The notes beneath the pieces were generated by a model. That model made no database searches. It had not been told where the DNA came from and saw only the letters and a list, made by a program, of their open reading frames with translations. The translations under genes were made by a program, and so were the position numbers. From Protofrankia sp963555915 (lineage in GTDB: Bacteria; Actinomycetota; Actinomycetes; Frankiales; Frankiaceae), in the NCBI RefSeq assembly GCF_963555915.1, contig NZ_CAUVXL010000089.1, positions 1 through 53,722 of the forward strand: DNA of 53,722 nt, in the 5' to 3' direction. Below, one piece after another: positions 8,026-15,502 of this stretch (within the stretch, counting starts at the first letter, position 1; each line of letters opens with the position of its first letter).

Positions 8026-9363
8026 ATGGCCACAAAAACATCGACCCGTCCTGACAGTGGGCCAGACCGTACCGTCCTGGTAATTTACGGCACCCGCCCA
8101 GAAGCAATCAAGATGGCACCGGTGGTCCGTGAACTGGCGGCCTCGCCGTTTTTCCGTCCCGTCGTCGCCGTCACCGGCCAGCACCGGAGCATGCTCGACC
8201 AGGTCAACAACCTGTTCGGCATCGTTCCCGACGTCGATCTCGACGTCCTCCAGCAGGGCCAGACGCTCGCTGGGGTCACCACCCGGTCGCTCGGCGGCCT
8301 GGAGGCGGCCATCACGGAGATCCAACCGCACATCGTGATCGTCCAGGGGGATACGACCACGACGTTCACGGGCGCGCTCGCCGCCTTCTACCTGGGGGTT
8401 CCCGTCGCGCACCTGGAAGCGGGCCTGCGCACGAACGACCCCACCTCACCGTTCCCCGAAGAGATCAACCGCCGGCTGACCACCCAGCTCGCCGACCTGC
8501 ATCTGGCGCCCACCCCCACCAGTCGTGACAATCTCCTCGCAGAGGGCGTCAAGCCGGACACGGTTCTCGTCGTCGGCAATACCGTGATCGATTCGTTGCT
8601 CTGGGTTGTCAAGGAGCCTGTGCCGAAAGACGACCCGTTGCTGGCGGAGTTGGAGCGCAACGCTTCCGGCGACCGGCCCGTGCTCCTTGTCACCGCCCAC
8701 CGGCGGGAATCCTGGGGCGAGCCGATGCGCAATATCGGCGAGGCGCTCGCGCAGCTCGCGACGGAGCGGCCAGATCTTCTGATCGTCTTTCCGATCCATC
8801 GCAACCCGACCGTGCGTGCGGCAATCATGCCCGCCGTCAGCGGCCTGACGAACGTGGTTGTCTCCGATCCGGCCGACTACACCGCCTTCGCCCACCTGAT
8901 GAGTCGCGCCACCATTGTGCTCACCGACAGCGGGGGAGTCCAGGAAGAGGCGCCAAGTCTCGGCAAACCGGTGCTCGTCATGCGGGACAACACCGAGCGG
9001 CCCGAAGGCGTGGATGCCGGGACGGTGGCACTGGTCGGCACGGACCCCCGCCGCATCGTCGACGGCGTCGGTCGGCTCCTTGATGAGCCGGCTGCGTACG
9101 CGGCAATGGCGGAAGCGGTGAACCCGTACGGCGACGGCGGCGCGGCGCGGCGCAGCGTTGCGGCGCTGGCGCACTACTTCGGTTTGGGTCCGCCGGTCGA
9201 CGAGTTCGTGCCCCGGTTCCGTCCACCGGTCGGCCCGGCGACCATCGGTGTGCCACGCCAGGCTCGCACTCCGGTGGGCCGCTCCGCCAGCCGTGCGTCC
9301 ACGGGTGCCACGGATGATCATCAGCCTGTCCAGGTCAACCAGATCCATCCCGAAAGGACGTGA
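8026..9363 (+). CDS. wecB: UDP-N-acetylglucosamine 2-epimerase (non-hydrolysing)
   Basis: A 445-residue member of the WecB/MnaA family, which interconverts UDP-GlcNAc and UDP-ManNAc in the cytoplasm. Diagnostic stretches are present in order: YGTRPEAIKMAPVV near the start, TGQH, VQGDTTTTF, HLEAGLRT, FPEEINRR, VTAHRRESWG, PIHRNP, and DSGGVQEEAPSLGKPVLVMR, with the acidic and His residues of the active site intact. GAAAGGA precedes ATG 8026. Bacterial homologues are ~370-390 residues; here ~50 extra polar residues follow the domain. Its presence in the block suggests the polymer uses ManNAc, or that GlcNAc/ManNAc balance is controlled. Confidence 0.93.
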   Translation: MATKTSTRPDSGPDRTVLVIYGTRPEAIKMAPVVRELAASPFFRPVVAVTGQHRSMLDQVNNLFGIVPDVDLDVLQQGQTLAGVTTRSLGGLEAAITEIQPHIVIVQGDTTTTFTGALAAFYLGVPVAHLEAGLRTNDPTSPFPEEINRRLTTQLADLHLAPTPTSRDNLLAEGVKPDTVLVVGNTVIDSLLWVVKEPVPKDDPLLAELERNASGDRPVLLVTAHRRESWGEPMRNIGEALAQLATERPDLLIVFPIHRNPTVRAAIMPAVSGLTNVVVSDPADYTAFAHLMSRATIVLTDSGGVQEEAPSLGKPVLVMRDNTERPEGVDAGTVALVGTDPRRIVDGVGRLLDEPAAYAAMAEAVNPYGDGGAARRSVAALAHYFGLGPPVDEFVPRFRPPVGPATIGVPRQARTPVGRSASRASTGATDDHQPVQVNQIHPERT

Positions 9364-9368
9364 TGTAG

Positions 9369-11153
9369 ATGCGAACCCGCCGATTCCGCGGCTCCGTAGC
9401 AGCGATCTTAGTTGCCGTTCTGGCGCTTGTTGCGGGCCTGGTCAGTACGGCCACGGCGGCAACTGCGCAGCGGCCGCATTCCAGGGGAACATCGCAGCAT
9501 CACAGCGATGCGCAGGTGTTGGCCGACGGTCAGCTGATCGCGCCACCGCCCCCACCGTCCACCTCACCCCCTCGCCGCGGGCCCCGGCCGGTGAGCTCCA
9601 CTTCCGATTCCGCTGCGTCGGGGACGATCCGTCCGGCGGCCACCACCTCGGCGTTGCGCATCCAGTCGGCTGCCGTCACCACGGTGGCGACAACTCCTTC
9701 CGGAACGTTGATTCTGTACGACACCACGGGCCAGTGGGGTTGGCTCGGCGAGCAGTACGCCATGCAGACGGCGAACCTCGTCTCCCACTTCGGTACCTGG
9801 AAGGCGCATCCGGTGGCCGCATACACGGCCGGTGAGATGGCGAACTACAAGGCGGTCGTCTACGTCGGCTCCACCTACGACGAGCAGGTGCCCACCGTTT
9901 TCCTCACCGACGTGCTGGGTGGTACCCGCCCGGTGGTGTGGATGTACGACAACATCTGGCAGCTGACCGCGCAGTCACCGACGTTCGCCGCCACGTACGG
10001 CTGGAACTGGTCGCAGTTCGATTTCTCCTCCGTCGCCGAGGTCCGCTACAAGAACACCAGCCTGACCCGGTACACCCCCAACGGCAGCGGGATCATGTCC
10101 TATGCCAGCGTGGACACCACGAAGGCGACGGTGCTCGCCCAGGCGGTGCGCGCCGACGGGACGACCTTCCCCTGGGCCTTGCGGTCGAACAACCTCACCT
10201 ATATCGGTGAGATCCCATATGCCTACACGGATGCGACAGATCGATACCTTGCCCTGTCGGACCTCTTCTTCGACGTCCTCGCCCCGGCCACAGCGACCCG
10301 GCACCGCGCGCTCGTCCGGATCGAGGACGTCGGACCGGACGCCGACCCGGCCGAACTGCGTACGGTGGCCGACTACCTGTCGTCGGCCCAGGTGCCGTTT
10401 ACCGTCGCGGTCTACCCGCGGTACCGGGACCCGAAGGGTGTGTACAACAACGGCACCCCGGTCGACACCACCCTGGCGAACACACCTGACGTGGTCAGCG
10501 CACTGAAGTACATGGTGAGCAAGGGCGGGACACTGCTCATGCACGGCTACACCCACCAGTACTCGAACGTGGCGAATCCATACGACGCTGTCAGCGCCGA
10601 TGACTTCGAATTCTTCCGGGCGCACATCGATGCCCTGAACAACGTCGTCTACGACGGTCCGGTGGCCGAGGACAGCCAGGCCTGGGCAGCCGGGCGCATG
10701 AACAGCGCCGCCACCGCGTTCACCGCGGCCGGCCTGCCTGTGCCGACGACGTTCGAGTTCCCGCACTACGCCGGCTCGGCCGCCGACTACGCCGCCGTGC
10801 GCGCCACGTTCACCAAGGGCTATGACCGGCGCCTGTACTTCCGTAACCAGCTTGCCGGCGGGACCGTCGACGCCACCAAGTACGCCGGTCAGTTCTTCCC
10901 ATATCCGGTCACCGACGTGAACGGCACCTATCTCATCCCGGAGAACATCGGGAACATCGAGCCGGAGCCGTTCAACAACCACCCGGCCCGGCTGCCGGCC
11001 GACCTGATCGACGCAGCCAAGCGGAACCTCGTGATTCGTGACGGGTTCGCGAGCTTCTTCTACCACGCCTATTACGGAAAGGCGTACCTGCGCGACACCG
11101 TTTCGGGGATAAAGAAGCTCGGCTACACCTTTGTCGCGGCGGGCACGGTCTAA
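9369..11153 (+). CDS. Secreted DUF2334 polysaccharide deacetylase-like protein
   Basis: A 594-residue exported protein starting 5 nt after wecB, with AAAGGA 11 nt upstream. A signal peptide occupies residues 1-31, followed by a Pro/Ser/Thr-rich region to ~110. Residues ~117-300 look like an alpha/beta amidotransferase-like domain (VVYVGSTYDE, VVWMYDNIW). Residues ~310-590 are the DUF2334 domain, a relative of the NodB deacetylases: RIEDVGPDADP supplies the metal-binding Asp and LLMHGYTHQY the His pair. It most likely removes acetyl groups from, or cleaves, the polymer made by the upstream synthase, as PgaB and IcaB do in their systems. The enzyme activity is inferred. Confidence 0.87.
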   Translation: MRTRRFRGSVAAILVAVLALVAGLVSTATAATAQRPHSRGTSQHHSDAQVLADGQLIAPPPPPSTSPPRRGPRPVSSTSDSAASGTIRPAATTSALRIQSAAVTTVATTPSGTLILYDTTGQWGWLGEQYAMQTANLVSHFGTWKAHPVAAYTAGEMANYKAVVYVGSTYDEQVPTVFLTDVLGGTRPVVWMYDNIWQLTAQSPTFAATYGWNWSQFDFSSVAEVRYKNTSLTRYTPNGSGIMSYASVDTTKATVLAQAVRADGTTFPWALRSNNLTYIGEIPYAYTDATDRYLALSDLFFDVLAPATATRHRALVRIEDVGPDADPAELRTVADYLSSAQVPFTVAVYPRYRDPKGVYNNGTPVDTTLANTPDVVSALKYMVSKGGTLLMHGYTHQYSNVANPYDAVSADDFEFFRAHIDALNNVVYDGPVAEDSQAWAAGRMNSAATAFTAAGLPVPTTFEFPHYAGSAADYAAVRATFTKGYDRRLYFRNQLAGGTVDATKYAGQFFPYPVTDVNGTYLIPENIGNIEPEPFNNHPARLPADLIDAAKRNLVIRDGFASFFYHAYYGKAYLRDTVSGIKKLGYTFVAAGTV

Positions 11154-11174
11154 ACATCGACCCCGGTCGTTGTG

Positions 11175-11215
11175 CGGCCGTCGGCCATGGGTCACCCACC
11201 CATGGCCGACGGCCG
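11175..11215. terminator. Perfect 18-bp hairpin between convergent operons
   Basis: Arms 11175-11192 and 11198-11215 pair perfectly around a 5-nt loop. It lies 21 bp after the DUF2334 stop and 9 bp after the sdhB stop on the other strand, so it can end transcription from both sides. There is no T tract, which is usual for actinobacterial terminators. Confidence 0.85.
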
Positions 11216-11224
11216 TGTCGATTG

Positions 11225-11983
11225 TCAGCGCCGTCGGCGGAATATTCGGTTGCCGAGCCATACCAGCGGGTCGTAGGAGGCGTCGACCACCCGCTCCTTG
11301 AGCGGAATGATCGCGTTGTCGGTGATGGTAATGTGTTCCGGGCACACTTCCGTGCAGCATTTGGTAATGTTGCAGTAGCCGATTCCGGCCTGCTCACGCA
11401 GCAGCTCCCGTCGGTCCCCGGTGTCCAGCGGGTGCATCTCCAGTTCGGCATACCGGACCATCAGCCGCGGGCCGGCGAAGACCGGTTTGTTCTCCTCATG
11501 GTCGCGGATGACGTGGCAGACGGTCTGGCACAGGAAGCACTCGATGCACGTGCGGAACTCCTGGACGCGGTCGACGTCCTCCTGCTTCATCCGGTGGTGT
11601 CCGTCGGCACCGGCGGGCGGCCCCGGCGCGAATGCCGGCACCTGCGCGGCCTTCTCGTAGTTGTACGAGACGTCCGTGACGAGATCCCGAATCACCGGGA
11701 ACGTCCGTAGCGGGGTCACCGTGATGGTGTCGCTCGGCGCGAACAGATTCAGGCGGGTCATGCACATCAACCGGGGCCGGCCGTTCACCTCGGCACTGCA
11801 CGACCCGCATTTACCGGCCTTGCAGTTCCACCGGACGGCCAGATCTGGGACCTGTGTCTGCTGGAGCCTGTGCAGTGCGTCGAGGACGACCATGCCCTCC
11901 TCGACGCTGACCGTGTAGTCGTGCAGATCACCGCCGTCGGCATCGCCTCGCCACACCTGCAGCGCCAGGTTGTATGCGGCCAT
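11225..11983 (-). CDS. sdhB: Succinate dehydrogenase/fumarate reductase iron-sulfur subunit
   Basis: The 252-residue electron-transfer subunit. The [2Fe-2S] ligands lie in CKAGKCGSC with a fourth Cys at 74. CIECFLCQTVC and CNITKCCTEVCPEHI supply the [4Fe-4S] and third clusters. It passes electrons from the flavoprotein to the quinone site in the membrane. The start ATG 11983 shares a base with the sdhA stop (TGATG), so translation is coupled, and a longer upstream frame is rejected. Its family is the mycobacterial Sdh1 type (Rv0247c-like), from general sequence resemblance. Confidence 0.95.
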   Translation of the reverse strand: MAAYNLALQVWRGDADGGDLHDYTVSVEEGMVVLDALHRLQQTQVPDLAVRWNCKAGKCGSCSAEVNGRPRLMCMTRLNLFAPSDTITVTPLRTFPVIRDLVTDVSYNYEKAAQVPAFAPGPPAGADGHHRMKQEDVDRVQEFRTCIECFLCQTVCHVIRDHEENKPVFAGPRLMVRYAELEMHPLDTGDRRELLREQAGIGYCNITKCCTEVCPEHITITDNAIIPLKERVVDASYDPLVWLGNRIFRRRR

Positions 11984-13869
11984 CAGGCACCCTTTCCGCT
12001 GGTCGCGGCTGCTTGGAACAGATGGGCCAGCTCCGCCGGCAGCGCCGGCAGCGGTTCGGCGGTCAGGACAAGCCGGTCCGCGCGCAGCCGCAGAACGTGG
12101 TTCACGGTTGCGAACACCGGATCGGGCTGCGGGAAGTCGTCGCGGGTGTGCCCGCCGCGGCTTTCCCGGCGGGCCAGCGCGGACCTGGCGATGCATTCCG
12201 CGACGGTGAGCAGTGACCGCAGGTCGACGGCGAGATGCCAGCCGGGGTTGTACTGCCGGTGACCGGCGACGGCGACCCGGCGGGCACGGGCCTGCAACGC
12301 TTCGATCTCCATCAGCGCCCGGACGAGTTCGGGCTCGGTCCGGATGATCCCGACCAGGTTCTGCATCACTTCCTGCAGGTCGAGCTGCAGCTGATAGGGG
12401 TTCTCCGGGGCCGCCTCCGCAGCGGTGGCGGAGAACGGCACGAGGGCCTGCTCGGCGATCGCGTTGACCTGTGCGTCGTCAGCCACGCCGCGGGCCTCCG
12501 CTGGCACCGTCCGCGCGTACCACGCGGCGTGCAGCCCCGCCCGCCGGCCGAAAACGAGCAGGTCGGACAGGGAGTTGCCGCCCAGCCGGTTCGAGCCGTG
12601 CATGCCGGCCGCGCACTCGCCCGCGGCGAACAGTCCGGGTACCGTCGCCGCCGCGGTGGCCGGGTCGACCTTGATGCCACCCATGACGTAGTGGCACGTC
12701 GGGCCGACTTCCATCGGATCTCTGGTGATGTCGACGTCGGCCAGCTCGGTGAACTGGTGGTACATGGACGGCAGCCGGCGGCGGATGTAATCCGGGTCAC
12801 GGCGGGATGCGATGTCGAGGTACACCCCGCCGTGCGGCGAGCCCCGCCCGGCCTTGATCTCGGCGTTGATGGCCCGCGCCACCTCATCGCGGGGGAGCAG
12901 CTCGGGTGGCCGGCGTGCGGTCACCTTGTCGGTGTACCAGCGGTCAGCCTCCTGCTCGGTGTCGGCCGTCTCAGCAGCGAAGATCGACGGGATGTAGTCG
13001 AACATGAAGCGACGGCCTTCGGAGTTGAGCAGTACACCGCCGTCGCCCCGGACACCCTCGGTGACGAGGATCCCCTTCACTGACGGTGGCCAGACCATGC
13101 CGGTGGGGTGGAACTGGACGAACTCCATGTCCATCAGCGCGGCCCCCGCCCACAGCGCGAGTGCGTGGCCGTCGCCGGTGTACTCCCAGGAGTTCGATGT
13201 CACCTGGTAGGACTTGCCGATGCCGCCGGTGGCGAGCACCACTGCGGGCGCGTCGAAACGCACGAAGGTCCCGGACTCACGCCAGTACGCCAGCGCGCCG
13301 GTGACCGGCGGTCCGTCACCGTCGGGCACGTCCTGCGTCGGTGCGGTCTCTTGGCGCCCCGCCGTCAGCAGGCGCAACACCGTGCATTCCATGAAGACGT
13401 CGACACGCTTGCTGACCAGCCGATTCTGCAGGGTACGGATCAGCTCCAGGCCGGTGCGGTCCCCGACATGGGCGAGCCGCGCGAAGCGGTGGCCGCCGAA
13501 GTCACGCTGGAGGATCCGTCCATCGGGCGTCCGGTCGAAGACCGCGCCCCACTCTTCCAACTCCCAGACCCGATCGGGCGCCTCCTGCGCGTGGATCTGG
13601 GCCATCTGCCACTGGTTGAGCATCTTTCCGCCGCGCATCGTGTCGCGAAAGTGCGTCTGCCAGCTGTCCTCGGGCCACACGTTACCCATTGCGGCCGCGA
13701 TACCACCTTCGGCCATGACGGTGTGTGCCTTGCCGAGCAGGCTCTTGCAGACGACGGCGACCCGGGCACCCTGTTCGTGCGCCTCCAACGCCGCGCGCAG
13801 GCCCGCGCCCCCCGCGCCGATCACCACGACGTCGTATGCGTGCGTCTCCGAGATCGATGATGGTGTCAT
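11983..13869 (-). CDS. sdhA: Succinate dehydrogenase/fumarate reductase flavoprotein subunit
   Basis: The 628-residue catalytic subunit, oxidising succinate to fumarate on the cytoplasmic face. The dinucleotide-binding start VVVIGAGGAGLRAALEA is at ~14-30. The covalent FAD His lies in GKAHTVMAEGGIAAAMGN (~46-63). Substrate-site blocks include FVQFHPTGMVWP and GGNSLSDLLVFGRRAG. It lies 6 bp after the membrane anchor gene and overlaps sdhB by one base. Length and order (anchor, A, B) match the mycobacterial Sdh1 cluster rather than the four-gene E. coli type. Confidence 0.95.
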   Translation of the reverse strand: MTPSSISETHAYDVVVIGAGGAGLRAALEAHEQGARVAVVCKSLLGKAHTVMAEGGIAAAMGNVWPEDSWQTHFRDTMRGGKMLNQWQMAQIHAQEAPDRVWELEEWGAVFDRTPDGRILQRDFGGHRFARLAHVGDRTGLELIRTLQNRLVSKRVDVFMECTVLRLLTAGRQETAPTQDVPDGDGPPVTGALAYWRESGTFVRFDAPAVVLATGGIGKSYQVTSNSWEYTGDGHALALWAGAALMDMEFVQFHPTGMVWPPSVKGILVTEGVRGDGGVLLNSEGRRFMFDYIPSIFAAETADTEQEADRWYTDKVTARRPPELLPRDEVARAINAEIKAGRGSPHGGVYLDIASRRDPDYIRRRLPSMYHQFTELADVDITRDPMEVGPTCHYVMGGIKVDPATAAATVPGLFAAGECAAGMHGSNRLGGNSLSDLLVFGRRAGLHAAWYARTVPAEARGVADDAQVNAIAEQALVPFSATAAEAAPENPYQLQLDLQEVMQNLVGIIRTEPELVRALMEIEALQARARRVAVAGHRQYNPGWHLAVDLRSLLTVAECIARSALARRESRGGHTRDDFPQPDPVFATVNHVLRLRADRLVLTAEPLPALPAELAHLFQAAATSGKGA

Positions 13870-13875
13870 GGCCGC

Positions 13876-14712
13876 TCACGCCACCCAGTGGTAGTCGTGG
13901 ATGTGACCACTTGCGACCAGCCAGATGTAGAAATCGGTCGCCATGATCCACAAAAGGCTCGCCCAGGCCCAGACGAGGTGGCGCCGGTTGAGCGCCGAGA
14001 CCCCCCGCCACAGCCGCCGGCGCACCGGGTGTGTGGACAGGGTCCGCAGCCCGCCCCCGCACAGATGCCGGAACGAATGGCAGGAAAACGTGTAGAGGCC
14101 GAGGAGTACCACGTTGACCGTGAGGATGCCGGTGCCGACGCCGATGCCGAAACTGCCGTCGAAGCTGAACGCCCGGACAGCCTCGTAGGTGAGCAGACCC
14201 ACGAACAAGGCGCCGAAGTACAGGAAGTAGCGGTGCACGTTCTGCAGCAGCAACGGGAACCGGGTCTCACCGCTGTACCTACGCCGGGCGTCGGGAACCG
14301 CGCAGGCCGGCGGTGCCCACCAGAATGATCGGTAGTACGCCTTCCGGTAGTAGTAGCAGGTGAGCCGGAAGCCGAGCGGGAAGATCAGAATCAGGATGGC
14401 GGGTGAGATCCAGGGCACATCGCCGAGCAGTCCGGAGCCGAGCGCATCGGTCGGGCAGGAGTCGGTCAGGCAGGGCGAATAGAACGGCGACAGGTACGGA
14501 TGCGCGTAGTAGTTGCCATTGCGGAACGCCGCCCACGTCCCGTAGACGACGAAGCCGGTGAGCACGGCCACCGTGATGGTGGGAGCTACCCACCATCGGT
14601 CCCGTCTCAGGCTGGGTTGGGTGATCCTCGCTCGGGCCGCGCCGGTGCTGGGCGCGGTGGCTCCGGTGGAACCCCGATTGTCGGGATGACGGGCATCCGT
14701 CTGCGTCGGCAT
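13876..14712 (-). CDS. Succinate dehydrogenase membrane anchor (Rv0249c type)
   Basis: A 278-residue membrane subunit and first gene of the sdh operon. Five hydrophobic helices follow a ~40-residue polar start. Candidate heme or quinone His residues occur in NVHRYFLYFG, FSCHSFRHLCGG and in the C-terminal helix region. Conserved patches such as FRLTCYYYRKAYYRSFWW are typical of the anchor of the mycobacterial Sdh1 complex. It ties the A and B subunits to the membrane and the menaquinone pool. The long Ala/Thr-rich N-terminus could mean that a later start is used, but no better start is visible. Confidence 0.87.
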   Translation of the reverse strand: MPTQTDARHPDNRGSTGATAPSTGAARARITQPSLRRDRWWVAPTITVAVLTGFVVYGTWAAFRNGNYYAHPYLSPFYSPCLTDSCPTDALGSGLLGDVPWISPAILILIFPLGFRLTCYYYRKAYYRSFWWAPPACAVPDARRRYSGETRFPLLLQNVHRYFLYFGALFVGLLTYEAVRAFSFDGSFGIGVGTGILTVNVVLLGLYTFSCHSFRHLCGGGLRTLSTHPVRRRLWRGVSALNRRHLVWAWASLLWIMATDFYIWLVASGHIHDYHWVA

Positions 14713-14874
14713 GGCGCTCCTTGGTTCCCCCCGGGCCGCAGCGCGATCATGGAGCTTCGGGGCGCTGGGGCCCTGGCGTGTTCTCCTTGAGTGGTGTTCT
14801 CCCGGTTGCGTTTCGGTCGGCTGGGGCGGACCGACGACAGGCCGCGAACTGTGGCGCGGCCCGTCGTCCCATGC

Positions 14875-15285
14875 TCACACCCGGACGCGGCGCCGGCGGC
14901 GCGGCGACACGGAGCGACCCCGCTGCCACCCGCCGGCAACCCCCTCGTCGTCGCATTCGGGCTGGAACTCAGGCTCGCCCTGGCGGGCCGGCACGAACAC
15001 GGGTTCACTGCCTTCGGAGTACACCGAGCAGGCGGAGGTGCCCGCCGTGCCGGCATCGGCCAGGCCGCTCGTTTCGCTGCGGCTGAGGGTTTCGGCCCCC
15101 AGGTCGTCGAGGTCCTCCAACACCCGGCGCACGTCCGCCTCGAGACGGCCGGCCAGGCGTGAGCTGGGCGCGTGGCGGCGTACGCATCGCACATGACGTT
15201 GTGCTTCCGCAACCGCCCTGGTTATGGCGAGAAGCTCGTCCCGTAGGCTTGTCGACTGCACGATTCGCCACCTCCGTGGTTCCAC
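14875..15285 (-). CDS. Small hypothetical protein with helical start and acidic tail
   Basis: A 136-residue open frame upstream of the sdh operon on the same strand. Third codon positions are G/C rich as in real genes here. Residues ~12-70 predict amphipathic helix (LRDELLAITRAVAEAQRHV, LEADVRRVLEDLDDL). The rest is polar, Glu/Ser/Gly-rich and ends in a run of Arg. No family recognised. A start at 15285 has no obvious ribosome binding site, so a shorter protein is possible. Moderate confidence that it is a gene. Confidence 0.5.
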   Translation of the reverse strand: MEPRRWRIVQSTSLRDELLAITRAVAEAQRHVRCVRRHAPSSRLAGRLEADVRRVLEDLDDLGAETLSRSETSGLADAGTAGTSACSVYSEGSEPVFVPARQGEPEFQPECDDEGVAGGWQRGRSVSPRRRRRVRV

Positions 15286-15502
15286 CTGCCGGTCGGCGAC
15301 CTTCGGGCCGGGTGTCGGTACCCGTTCCCGCTGCCGAGCCGGTCACATCGATGACACATTACGTTCACACAGCAGTATGATCGACGGGCGGAAGGTTGGC
15401 CAGAGGCAGAGAACTTCTGACCGTGCCGGGATGCCAGAAGGTAGCGTCGGGCCGGGTCGGGGGACCTGTTCGCGAAATCTTCCTGTCATGTTCCGATCGT
15501 GG

